Below are positions 54,936 to 63,718 of a DNA stretch of 64,000 nt, piece by piece (position 1 is the first letter of the stretch; every line of letters begins with the position of its first letter). The stretch is from assembly GCF_020164785.1 (NCBI RefSeq), contig NZ_JAIUGX010000008.1, positions 243,129 through 307,128 of the forward strand, written 5' to 3'. Below the pieces are notes generated by a model, which saw only the letters and a list, made by a program, of their open reading frames with translations, searched no databases and was not told the origin of the DNA. Source of the DNA: Mesorhizobium sp. ES1-1. GTDB taxonomy: Bacteria; Pseudomonadota; Alphaproteobacteria; Rhizobiales; Rhizobiaceae. The position numbers and the translations under genes were made by a program.

Positions 54936-57900
54936 ATGGCATTTGTCGAAATTGCGAAACGCAGCTTTCTCCGGCACGCGGCGCAGGCGGCTTGCGCCGC
55001 GATGCTGCTCTGCCTTTTGGCGACGACGCTTGCCGGCGCGGAAACGAAAAGCCTGAAGGGCGTGGCGCTGATCATCGGCCAGTCCCAATATGAGCACATC
55101 GCCACCCTGCCCAATCCGGCAAACGACGCCCGCGACATGGCCAAGATGCTGACGGACCTCGGCTTCGATGCCCGTAACGTCACCGACCGCGACGCCGCAA
55201 AGCTGAAGCGCGACCTCGAGCGATTCGCCGAGGACGCCGAAGGCGCCGATGTCGCATTTCTCTACTATTCGGGCCACGGCATCGAGGCCGGCGGCGAGGA
55301 TTATCTCGTTCCGGTCGATGCCGACATGTCGTCGCTGAAGGACGCCGGCACGGCCCTGGTGCCAATTGCCGCGGTGATGGACGAGTTGAAGAAGACCGTG
55401 CCGGTGACCATCATGCTGCTGGATGCCTGCCGCACCAATCCGTTTCCGGCTGACGCCGTGGTACGGCGCGCCCCCACGGCATCCGCCTCGCCCATCGGCG
55501 CCGGCGGGCTGGAGCCGGTGCGCGGCGCCAAGGCTATCGGCAACACGCCGGCTGCCGACGAGAACCTCGGCACGGTGATCGGCTTCGCCGCCGAACCGGG
55601 CCGTCCGGCGCTTGACGGTGCCGCTGGCAAGAACAGCCCCTATGCCGCCGCGCTGCTGCGCCATCTGGCGGCGATGAAAGGCACGGAGTTCGGTTCGGTC
55701 ATGCGCATGGTGACCGAAGAGGTCTATCTAGACACAAAGGCCAGGCAACGTCCGTGGGTCAACGAAAGCCTGCGCCGCCTGCTCTATTTCGGTGTGGCGC
55801 CGCCGGAGCCGACAGGCGACGATGGGCTGATCACCGGTGAAAGGCGGCAGCTGCTGCTGACCATTTCCGACCTTCCCGACGCCAAGCGTGCCCAGGTGGA
55901 ACTGGCCTCCTTGCAGGAGAGCGTGCCGCTGGACGCGCTCTATGGCGTACTGAGGGCGCTCGGAACCGAAAAGATCCCTGAAGATCCGACAGATCTGCAA
56001 AAGGTGCTCGGCGCCCAGGCCGGACGGCTGAAGAGGATGATGGCCGAACGCAATGCGCTGAGCACCAACGACCCGGAAATCACCCGGCTCATCGCTTCAG
56101 CCGACAAGGCCATCGGTCAGGGTGCGATGGTGACGGCGCGCAAATTCCTCGATGACGCGGTCGGCAGGGTGGAGCGCAACAGCGATGCCGTCGACCAGGC
56201 CGAGGAACTGGTTAAGCAGAAGCGCATCGCCGACGCCGCTATCTATGCCAAACGCGGTGACGCCACGGCGTTGATCTTCGATTACAAATCCGCCGCCGAC
56301 GACTACGCCAAGGCCTTCTCGCTGGTCGAGAAATGGGACGACAAACTGCGCTGGAACTACAAGAACCAGCAAGCCGAGGCGCTCAACGCTTACGGCTACG
56401 CCAGCGGCAATCTCGATGCCCTGCAGCAGTCGATCGAGGCCTACCGGGTTATCCTGAACTTCCTTCCCAACGGCGAACAGAACCGCGACTGGGCCATCAC
56501 TCGCAACAACATGGCAGTGGTGTTGCAGAACATTGGCGAGCGCGAGACCGAAACCGCGCATCTCGAAGAGGCGGCACAGATCTTTCGCGATTCGCTTGTC
56601 GTCTTCGAGCGAGAGAAAGACGATCGCAACTGGGCCGCTGCGCAGAACAACCTCGGCAATGTCCTGCTAAAGATCGGTCAGCGCGAGAGCGACCCCAAGC
56701 ACCTGAATAAAGCGGTGGCGGCGATGCGCGCCACTCTTGCCAAACGTCCGCGCGACAAGGTGCCGCTGGACTGGGCGTCGTCGCAGAACAACCTCGGCCT
56801 TGCGCTCTATGCGCTCGGCGAGCGCGATCCAGTCGGAGAGCACCTGAAGCAAGCCGAGGCGGCCTACCGCCTGGCGCTCCAGGAATACACCCGCGCCAAA
56901 ACTCCGGTGGAATGGGCGATGGTCGAGAACAATCTCGGCAACACGCTGGTGACACTGGGCATCCAGCTCAACGACAAGGCCAGGATCGATGAGGCGGCCG
57001 ACGCGTTCCGCGCCGCGCTGGAGGTTCGAACCCGCGAGACGTTTCCTGTGTCCTGGGCTACCAGCCGCCTCAACCTCGGCAACGCGCTGAGCGGCGCCGC
57101 CCGCTTCGATATGGGCACGAGCACCCTCGAAGAAGCGGCCATCGCCTATGATGACGCGCTGACGGTGTTCACCCGGAAGCGCTTCCCCCTGGAGTGGGCC
57201 TCGGCGCAGAACAATCTAGGCTCCATCTACCAGACGATCGGCCAGCGCACCCGTGACGCAGCCAAGCTCGACCAGTCGGCCGCAGCCTTCCAGGCAGCCC
57301 GCCAAGTCTATGTCAGGCGGAAGTTCCCGCAGGACTGGGCCATGAGCTACTACAATCTCGGCAATACGCTGCAGTTGCTGGGCGGCGTGGCGGGCAAGCC
57401 CGAACATTACAAAGAGGCTGAAGACGCCTACCGCAATGCATTGCGCGAATACAAGCGCGAGACAAATCTACGGCAATGGGCTCTGACCCAGGCCGCCCTT
57501 GGCTCGACGTTGCACTGGCTGAGCATGAGCAATGGCGATCGCAAGGCCCTGCAGGATTCGATCGCCGCACGCAGGGCGGCACTCGAAGTGCTGACCATCG
57601 AGGCGGCCCCCGTCGACTGGGCCAACGCCCAGAACGGCATCGGCATGAGCCTGCTCAATCTCGGCACGATCGAACGGACCGACAAATATCTTGACCAAGC
57701 CGAGGCGGCTTTCACGGCCACGCTGAAGGTGTTCACGCGCGAAAGCCAACCCCTACAGTGGGCGTTCGAACAAAATAATCTTGGCGACATCCACTGGAAC
57801 CGCGCCAGCTATGGCGGCGGCAAGCCCCACTATCTCAAGGCCATCGAGTTCTTCGAGAATGCCAAGCGGGGCTTTACCGAAGCCGGCTATACCATTCCCA

Positions 57901-57956
57901 TCCCACTTACCGACCAGAAGATCGATCTCGTGAAGCAGCAGCTGGCGAAGAAGTGA
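54936..57956 (+). CDS. Exported caspase-like (peptidase C14 p20) protein with ten C-terminal TPR-type repeats
   Basis: 1006 residues from the ATG at 54936; the frame opens at 54873. A signal peptide ends near LAGA (about residue 35). The p20 fold follows at about 40-275, with the dyad His114 in YYSGHG and Cys165 in LLDACRTNPF. A helical region (about 300-490) leads to about ten repeats of 47-50 residues, each marked by W-A followed by a QNNLG-type helix (DWAITRNN, NWAAAQNN, DWASSQNN and so on). The architecture is that of bacterial caspase homologues exported to the periplasm. Substrate and trigger are unknown. A histidine phosphatase follows 98 bp downstream. Confidence 0.9.
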   Translation: MAFVEIAKRSFLRHAAQAACAAMLLCLLATTLAGAETKSLKGVALIIGQSQYEHIATLPNPANDARDMAKMLTDLGFDARNVTDRDAAKLKRDLERFAEDAEGADVAFLYYSGHGIEAGGEDYLVPVDADMSSLKDAGTALVPIAAVMDELKKTVPVTIMLLDACRTNPFPADAVVRRAPTASASPIGAGGLEPVRGAKAIGNTPAADENLGTVIGFAAEPGRPALDGAAGKNSPYAAALLRHLAAMKGTEFGSVMRMVTEEVYLDTKARQRPWVNESLRRLLYFGVAPPEPTGDDGLITGERRQLLLTISDLPDAKRAQVELASLQESVPLDALYGVLRALGTEKIPEDPTDLQKVLGAQAGRLKRMMAERNALSTNDPEITRLIASADKAIGQGAMVTARKFLDDAVGRVERNSDAVDQAEELVKQKRIADAAIYAKRGDATALIFDYKSAADDYAKAFSLVEKWDDKLRWNYKNQQAEALNAYGYASGNLDALQQSIEAYRVILNFLPNGEQNRDWAITRNNMAVVLQNIGERETETAHLEEAAQIFRDSLVVFEREKDDRNWAAAQNNLGNVLLKIGQRESDPKHLNKAVAAMRATLAKRPRDKVPLDWASSQNNLGLALYALGERDPVGEHLKQAEAAYRLALQEYTRAKTPVEWAMVENNLGNTLVTLGIQLNDKARIDEAADAFRAALEVRTRETFPVSWATSRLNLGNALSGAARFDMGTSTLEEAAIAYDDALTVFTRKRFPLEWASAQNNLGSIYQTIGQRTRDAAKLDQSAAAFQAARQVYVRRKFPQDWAMSYYNLGNTLQLLGGVAGKPEHYKEAEDAYRNALREYKRETNLRQWALTQAALGSTLHWLSMSNGDRKALQDSIAARRAALEVLTIEAAPVDWANAQNGIGMSLLNLGTIERTDKYLDQAEAAFTATLKVFTRESQPLQWAFEQNNLGDIHWNRASYGGGKPHYLKAIEFFENAKRGFTEAGYTIPIPLTDQKIDLVKQQLAKK

Positions 57957-58054
57957 GGCGCCCGCCGGCAGCGCCTTGTCTTTCGGCTGGCCTTGCCATC
58001 CCCTATATGTCCTGTCACCGGATCCCGTTGCCGGGACCCGAAGAGGGATAGCTG

Positions 58055-58603
58055 ATGATTCGATTTGTGCTGGCGCTGCTTCTGCTCGCCGTCCCCGCCG
58101 CGGCGCAGGCGACGGATGCAGGCTGGGCGTTGCTGCGTGACGGCGGGCATGTCGTCCTACTTCGCCATGCCATGGTCACCGGCACCACCGACCCGGCTAA
58201 TTTCAACATCGACAACTGTGCTTCCCAGGTAAACCTGTCGGCGCGCGGCAAGCAGCAGGCAAGCAAGATCGGCGCCTTGTTTGCGGCTCGCGCCGCTCCC
58301 GTCGAGCGCTTGCTGTCCAGTCGGTATTGCCGCTGTCTCGACACCGCCCGCATCGCCTTCGAGACCGAGCCGGAGCCTTTCGAACCGCTCGACCTCCTGA
58401 AAGGCGATGACAGCCAGAAGGCGGCGCAGATCGCTGCGATCCTGAATGAGATCCGCGCCTATTCCGGTTCCGACAATCTGGTCATGGTCACCCATCTTGA
58501 AGACATCTTGGCGCTGACCGGCATTTCGCCGCGCGAAGGCGAGGCCGTCGTCGTCGAGCCGCGGGGCGACACACTGCGCGTGCTTGGTCGCGTCACTTTT
58601 TGA
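58055..58603 (+). CDS. Exported histidine phosphatase (phosphoglycerate-mutase superfamily)
   Basis: 182 residues with a signal peptide ending near AQA (about 19). The catalytic RH motif is LLRHAMVTGT (Arg37, His38), and the second catalytic His is in VMVTHLEDI near residue 149. RYCRCLDTARIAF carries the middle phosphate-binding Arg. Branch 2 enzymes of this type act on small phosphoesters or phosphohistidine in the periplasm. It lies downstream of the caspase-like gene on the same strand, and the 98-bp gap leaves co-transcription open. Confidence 0.88.
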   Translation: MIRFVLALLLLAVPAAAQATDAGWALLRDGGHVVLLRHAMVTGTTDPANFNIDNCASQVNLSARGKQQASKIGALFAARAAPVERLLSSRYCRCLDTARIAFETEPEPFEPLDLLKGDDSQKAAQIAAILNEIRAYSGSDNLVMVTHLEDILALTGISPREGEAVVVEPRGDTLRVLGRVTF

Positions 58604-58800
58604 CGGGCGACCGGATGCCGTGGGCGGAAGCCGACTCCAAGTCGGCGGCTGAAGTCGCGGCCTCCCCGTCCATTCTTATGTTTCAGAAGGTCTCTCCCAA
58701 TTCATCTCCGGCGTGACAGGCCTTTTCCTGCCGGAAAAAACCGATTAGACAGCGCCCAAAGACATGCGGACAGATTCACCCGCAACCGAAGGAAAAGCCC

Positions 58801-59082
58801 TTGTCCACCACGTTCGACAAAGTCGCCAAGATCATTGCCGATACCAGCGAGATCGATATCGACACCATCACTCCCGAGAGCCACACGATCGACGACCTCG
58901 GCATCGACAGCCTCGATTTCCTCGACATCGTTTTTGCCATCGACAAGGAATTCGGCATCAAGGTGCCGCTGGAAAAGTGGACCCAGGAAGTCAATGACGG
59001 CAAGGCTTCGACCGACGACTATTTCGTCATGAAGAACCTGTGCGCAAAGATCGACGCGCTGGTGGCCGCCAAGAACGTCTGA
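58801..59082 (+). CDS. acpXL: Acyl carrier protein AcpXL
   Basis: 93 residues starting at a TTG (58801) with GAAGGA upstream, giving [14 protein letters not shown]. The phosphopantetheine site is Ser37 in [11 protein letters not shown]. The long C-terminal extension ([20 protein letters not shown]) and the lysine in [13 protein letters not shown] distinguish AcpXL from the housekeeping AcpP. AcpXL carries the 27-hydroxyoctacosanoyl chain for rhizobial lipid A. It opens the gene cluster; a 197-bp gap upstream holds its promoter. Confidence 0.95.
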   Translation: MSTTFDKVAKIIADTSEIDIDTITPESHTIDDLGIDSLDFLDIVFAIDKEFGIKVPLEKWTQEVNDGKASTDDYFVMKNLCAKIDALVAAKNV

Positions 59083-59138
59083 GGCCAGTTAAGCGCGCGG
59101 TCTTGACGCGCTTTGCCGCCTGACCCACAAAGCCGCCC

Positions 59139-60329
59139 ATGAGCAGCCCGCACGACGTCGTCATCACAGGCATCGGCCTTGTCTCCTCGCTGGGGGAAGG
59201 CCCCGATGCCCATTGGCAAAAGCTCATCCAGCCGGGCGCGACACCTGTGCTGGAAACCGCGCGGTTCACGCCCTACACTGTACACCCACTGCGCGAAATC
59301 GACTGGAACCTGCAGATCCCCAAGCGCGGCGACCAGCGCCAGATGGAGACATGGCAGAGGCTCGGCACCTATGCCGCGGGTCTCGCCCTGGACGACGCCG
59401 GCATCAAGGGCAATGACCAGCTCTGCGCGAGCATGGACATGGTTGTCGCCGCAGGTGGCGGCGAGCGCGACGAAACGGTTGATGCCGCCATTCTGGCTGC
59501 TTCGGAAAACCGCAACGACCGCGACGTGCTGCTCAACGAGAAGCTGACCACCGAATTGCGGCCGACGCTGTTCCTGGCCCAACTTTCCAATCTGCTCGCC
59601 GGCAACATCTCCATCGTCCACAAGGTCACGGGCTCCTCCAGGACATTCATGGGTGAGGAAGGCGCCGGCGTGGCGGCTGTCGAGACGGCCGCTGCGCGCA
59701 TCCGCTCCGGCCAATCGACCCACATATTGGTCGGCGGCGCCTTCCAGACCGAACATTCCGACATGCTGCTTGGCTATGAATTGGCCGGCTACCTGCATCG
59801 TGGCCCGTGGAAGCCCGTCTGGCAAAGACAGGGCGCCGAGGGCGGCGGCGTGGTGACAGGTTCCGGCGGCGCCTTTCTCGTGCTGGAGCAACGCGAACAG
59901 GCGATGAGCCGGGGCCGCAAGATCTACGCCGAGCTTGGGCCAATCATTTCCGGCCGCGCCAGGCGCCGGCGTGGCAAACTCGACGCCGGCATCGCCGATT
60001 TGCTCAAGCAGGCCGCCTTGCCTCACGGCCCGCTGCTTGCCCTGTCCGGCGCATCGGGCGCCCATGCGGCGACCAAGGCCGAGAAGGCGGCGCTCGACGC
60101 CAACCCCTCGATCTCCGCGCGCGGCTTCTCGACGCTGACCGGCCATCTCAAGGAAGCACAATTTCCCTTTGCCGTGGCGCTTGCCGCTCTCGCCGTCCAA
60201 CGCAAGGCTGCATATCCTGTTTTTGATGCCGCAGCCGAGAAGCCTTTCGACGGCAAGCCGGAAACCGTCCTTGCAACGGCCATCGGCTATCACCAATTCG
60301 AGGGCATGGCGCTGGTCAACGCCGCATAA
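59139..60329 (+). CDS. fabF2XL: Beta-ketoacyl-ACP synthase-like FabF2XL, catalytic Cys replaced
   Basis: A 396-residue thiolase-fold protein of the very-long-chain lipid A cluster. The catalytic Cys, expected where FabF has TACxSG, is replaced by Ser166 (VTGSSRTF). The first His of FabF NAHG is also lost (LSGASG), while the second is kept (LTGHLKEA, His336). This pattern matches chain-length-factor-type partners rather than active synthases, so it probably pairs with FabF1XL. It begins 56 bp after acpXL and ends 47 bp before fabF1XL. Confidence 0.9.
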   Translation: MSSPHDVVITGIGLVSSLGEGPDAHWQKLIQPGATPVLETARFTPYTVHPLREIDWNLQIPKRGDQRQMETWQRLGTYAAGLALDDAGIKGNDQLCASMDMVVAAGGGERDETVDAAILAASENRNDRDVLLNEKLTTELRPTLFLAQLSNLLAGNISIVHKVTGSSRTFMGEEGAGVAAVETAAARIRSGQSTHILVGGAFQTEHSDMLLGYELAGYLHRGPWKPVWQRQGAEGGGVVTGSGGAFLVLEQREQAMSRGRKIYAELGPIISGRARRRRGKLDAGIADLLKQAALPHGPLLALSGASGAHAATKAEKAALDANPSISARGFSTLTGHLKEAQFPFAVALAALAVQRKAAYPVFDAAAEKPFDGKPETVLATAIGYHQFEGMALVNAA

Positions 60330-60376
60330 AGCGGCCAGTCTTGATGCCGCAACGATAAACGGTCGAGGGCTCCTTA

Positions 60377-61654
60377 ATGGCCAATCTGAATGATCATATG
60401 GGCAGGCCCGTCGTCGCTGTCACCGGCATCGGCGTCGTGACATCCCTCGGCGTCGGCAAGAAAGACAATTGGGCGGCCTTGACCTCCGGCAAGTCGGGCA
60501 TCCACCCGATCACTCGCTTTCCGATCGACCAGTTGAATACCCGTATCTCCGGGATGGTCGATTTCCTGGCGTCGAGTTCCAAAGGCGCCAGCGCCCTCAC
60601 CTACGAACTGGCTGAACTCGCCGGCCTTGAAGCAGTGGCAGAAGCGGGTCTTGAGTCCGGCGATTTCGGCGGACCGCTCTTTCTCGCCTCACCGCCGGTC
60701 GAGCTAGACTGGAGCGAGCGCTTTTCGCTCTACAATTCAGACAAGGACGGTGACGACAGCGCTGCCGAGAGAATGCTGCGGGTCGCACGCGGCCTGAAAG
60801 AGCTCGACATGTTCGAGACCACGCAGTTCGGTGCAATAGCCGACAGACTTGCCGATCGGCTCGGCACACGCGGCCTGCCGATCACGCTGTCGACGGCTTG
60901 TGCTTCCGGCGCCACGGCGATCCAACTCGGCGTCGAAGCGATACGGCGCGGCGAATGCGACCGTGCGCTGTCGATCGGGGCCGACGGCTCGGCCACCGCC
61001 GAGGCGCTGATCCGGTTCTCGCTGCTCTCAGCGCTCTCCACCCACAACGACATTCCAGAAAAGGCATCCAAGCCCTTCTCCAGGGATCGTGACGGCTTTG
61101 TGCTTGCCGAGGGGTCGGGCGCGCTGGTGTTGGAATCGCTTGAAGCCGCATTGGCTCGCGGTGCAACGATCCTTGGCATCCTGGGCGGTTGCGGCGAGAA
61201 GGCCGACGACTTCCATCGCACCCGCTCGAAGCCGGACGCTTCGCCGGCCATCGCCGCCGTGCGCGCCGCCCTTGCCGACGCTGGGCTGGGCGAGCACGAG
61301 ATCGACTATGTCAATGCGCACGGCACGTCGACACCGGAGAACGACAAGATGGAGCATCTGGCGCTGTCGACCGTGTTCGGCGAGCGGATCGGCTCGATGC
61401 CGGTCTCCTCGAACAAGTCGATGATCGGCCACACGCTTTCGGCGGCGGGCGCGGTCGAGGCGGCTTTTTCGCTGATGACCATGCGCGAAAGCGTCATTCC
61501 CCCGACCATCAACTACGACAATCCCGATCCGGCCATCGTGCTCGACGTGGTGCCGAACAAGAAGCGCAACGCCGAGGTCCGCAGCGTTCTGTCGAACTCG
61601 TTCGGCTTTGGCGGCCAGAACACTTGCCTTGTCATGGCGCGGGAACCGGTCTAA
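60377..61654 (+). CDS. fabF1XL: Beta-ketoacyl-ACP synthase FabF1XL
   Basis: A 425-residue KAS II-type enzyme with the full active site: Cys175 in STACASGAT, His315 in NAHGTSTPEND, Lys347 and His352 in SNKSMIGHTLSAAG. The C-terminal NSFGFGGQN loop is intact. It is the chain-elongating synthase for the C28 acyl chain, probably a heterodimer with FabF2XL. Strand and spacing place it in one transcript with acpXL through lpxXL. Confidence 0.95.
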   Translation: MANLNDHMGRPVVAVTGIGVVTSLGVGKKDNWAALTSGKSGIHPITRFPIDQLNTRISGMVDFLASSSKGASALTYELAELAGLEAVAEAGLESGDFGGPLFLASPPVELDWSERFSLYNSDKDGDDSAAERMLRVARGLKELDMFETTQFGAIADRLADRLGTRGLPITLSTACASGATAIQLGVEAIRRGECDRALSIGADGSATAEALIRFSLLSALSTHNDIPEKASKPFSRDRDGFVLAEGSGALVLESLEAALARGATILGILGGCGEKADDFHRTRSKPDASPAIAAVRAALADAGLGEHEIDYVNAHGTSTPENDKMEHLALSTVFGERIGSMPVSSNKSMIGHTLSAAGAVEAAFSLMTMRESVIPPTINYDNPDPAIVLDVVPNKKRNAEVRSVLSNSFGFGGQNTCLVMAREPV

Positions 61655-61690
61655 GCGACCCCCTATCGCAAGATAGAACCGACAGGCCCC

Positions 61691-62719
61691 ATGCGCGCAC
61701 TGCAACTCATAGAGGACCGCCGTCTTGAAACGGTGGACTTGCCGCCGCCGCCGCCGCCCGCACTCGGCGAGGTCACACTGCGCATCAAGGCGGTGGCCCT
61801 GAACCACATCGACGTCTGGGGCTGGCGCGGCATGGCGTTCGCCAAGCGCAAGCTGCCATTGGTCGTCGGAGCGGAGGCTTCCGGCGAAGTCGAAACGGTC
61901 GGACCTGGCGTCTCCGGCATTATGCCCGGACAGTTGGTGTCCATTTACGGAGCCCGCACCTGCGGCCTTTGCAGGGCCTGCCGCGAAGGCCGCGACAATC
62001 TGTGCGAACATGTGTCTGGCGTCCATGGCTTCCACCTCGACGGCTTTGCGCAGGAAAAGATCAACCTGCCGGCACGCCTGCTGGTCCCTGCGCCGCCCGG
62101 CGTGACCGATATCGGCGCCGCCGTCGCGCCCGTCACCTTCGGCACGGTTGAGCACATGCTGTTCGACAACGCCAAGCTTCAGCCCGGCGAGACCATCCTT
62201 GTCCATGCCGGCGGATCGGGCATCGGCTCGGCTGCCATCCAGCTGGCGAAGCGTATGGGCTGCACGATCATCACCACGGTCGGCTCCAACGACAAGATCG
62301 ACAAGGCCAAGGCGCTGGGCGCCGACCACGTCATCAACTATCGCGACGACCGTTTCGAAGGCGTCGTGCGCAAGTTGACCAGGAAAAAGGGCGTCGACGT
62401 CGTGTTCGAACATGTCGGCGCCGACACGTTTGCCGGCTCCATGTTGTGCCTCAAACGCGGCGGGCGCCTGGTGACCTGCGGTTCGACCTCGGGCGTGTCG
62501 ACGCAGATCAACCTGATGCAGCTTTTCCAGCAGCAATTGAAGCTCCTCGGCTCCTTCGGCTGCCGCATGGAGAACATGGCCAACGCCATGCAGAAAATGT
62601 CGGCGGGACAGGTCGCGCCTGTTATCGACACCGAAGTCGGCTTCGACGACATCGATGCCGCGCTGAAGCGCATGGAAGGCCGCGACGTCTTTGGCAAGAT
62701 CATCCTCCGGGTCGGCTAG
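61691..62719 (+). CDS. adhXL: Zinc-type alcohol dehydrogenase-like protein of the VLCFA lipid A cluster (AdhXL)
   Basis: A 342-residue MDR protein. A structural-zinc-like cysteine set lies in RTCGLCRACREGRDNLCEH (about 94-112). The nucleotide-binding loop is HAGGSGIGSAAIQLAKRMG and the C-terminal half has DVVFEHVGADTFAGS. In rhizobial acpXL clusters this gene sits before lpxXL and likely acts in reduction or final oxidation of the long chain. Its exact reaction has not been established. It ends 3 bp before the lpxXL start. Confidence 0.9.
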   Translation: MRALQLIEDRRLETVDLPPPPPPALGEVTLRIKAVALNHIDVWGWRGMAFAKRKLPLVVGAEASGEVETVGPGVSGIMPGQLVSIYGARTCGLCRACREGRDNLCEHVSGVHGFHLDGFAQEKINLPARLLVPAPPGVTDIGAAVAPVTFGTVEHMLFDNAKLQPGETILVHAGGSGIGSAAIQLAKRMGCTIITTVGSNDKIDKAKALGADHVINYRDDRFEGVVRKLTRKKGVDVVFEHVGADTFAGSMLCLKRGGRLVTCGSTSGVSTQINLMQLFQQQLKLLGSFGCRMENMANAMQKMSAGQVAPVIDTEVGFDDIDAALKRMEGRDVFGKIILRVG

Positions 62720-62722
62720 AGA

Positions 62723-63718
62723 TTGACCTCGGTGTTGAAGAAAGTCCGCCGGGACCTCCGGTTTCGCTATGGCAGACAGCTGCGCCAGCTGAACTACTGG
62801 CTTGTCGCGCGCGCGGCAATGCTGATCATCTCGCTGTTGCGCCTGCTGCCGGCTGACAGTGCGCTGAATTTCGTCGATCGCGTCGCGCGCCGTGTCGGCC
62901 CATGGGCGGGTCGCCATCAGGTCGCTGTGGACAATCTGCGCAAGGCCTACCCGGAAAAGAGCGAAAGCGAGATTCAGGCCATCGCCTCCGACATGTGGGG
63001 CAACATGGCCCGTCTAGCCGCCGAATACGTCTTTCTCGACGTCCTGTTCGACTATGACCCCGCAGCCTCAAGGTCCGGCCGGGTAGAGGTCAAGGGGGAA
63101 GAGCACTTCCTCGAGATCGCGAGCGAACAACGGCCGCACATCGTCTTCACCGGCCATCTCGGCAATTTCGAACTGCTGCCGGTGGCGGCGGCGACCTTCG
63201 GCATGAACATCACGGCGCTGTTTCGCCCGCCGAATAATCCCTACCTTGCCGACTACATACTTTCGACGCGCCGCTCGACCATGGGCTCATTGCTGCCATC
63301 GATGGCCGGCGCCTCATTCGCCCTCGCCGGCGTACTGGAGAATGGCGGCAACATCGGCATCCTTGTCGACCAGAAATTTTCGAACGGACTGGACACGACA
63401 TTCTTTGGCCGTCCTTGCCAGAGCAACCGGGTGCTGGGAACCCTCGCCCGTCACTATGAGTGCGACGTCTACCCGGCGCGTTGCATCAGGCTCCCGAATA
63501 ACCGTTTCCGACTCGAGATCGAGGACAAGCTGACCTTGCCGCGCACGGCCGACGGCAGCATCGACGTGCGTGCAACCACCCAGCTTCTCAACGACGTGGT
63601 CGAGCGCTGGGTTCGTGAAGACCCGGGGCAGTGGATGTGGTTCCACAAGAGATGGGAGATCAGCCGCTGGCGGCCAAACAACCGTCGGCGGACAAAAACG
63701 CCGGTTGCTGTTGACTGA
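62723..63718 (+). CDS. lpxXL: Lipid A very-long-chain acyltransferase LpxXL
   Basis: 331 residues starting from TTG at 62723 (another TTG lies four codons later). A membrane helix at about 25-45 anchors the protein. The LpxL-family H-x4-[DE] catalytic motif is FTGHLGNFELLP (His near residue 142). LFRPPNNPYL, DQKFSNGLDTTFFGRP and WMWFHKRWE are family blocks. LpxXL transfers the C28 chain from AcpXL to lipid A. It closes the cluster; the last 282 bp of the window after it is non-coding. Confidence 0.95.
   Translation: MTSVLKKVRRDLRFRYGRQLRQLNYWLVARAAMLIISLLRLLPADSALNFVDRVARRVGPWAGRHQVAVDNLRKAYPEKSESEIQAIASDMWGNMARLAAEYVFLDVLFDYDPAASRSGRVEVKGEEHFLEIASEQRPHIVFTGHLGNFELLPVAAATFGMNITALFRPPNNPYLADYILSTRRSTMGSLLPSMAGASFALAGVLENGGNIGILVDQKFSNGLDTTFFGRPCQSNRVLGTLARHYECDVYPARCIRLPNNRFRLEIEDKLTLPRTADGSIDVRATTQLLNDVVERWVREDPGQWMWFHKRWEISRWRPNNRRRTKTPVAVD

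Noticed and set aside
61028..62917. Long minus-strand open frame across fabF1XL and adhXL
   Set aside because: Antisense to two well-recognised enzymes; low-complexity basic translation without motifs.
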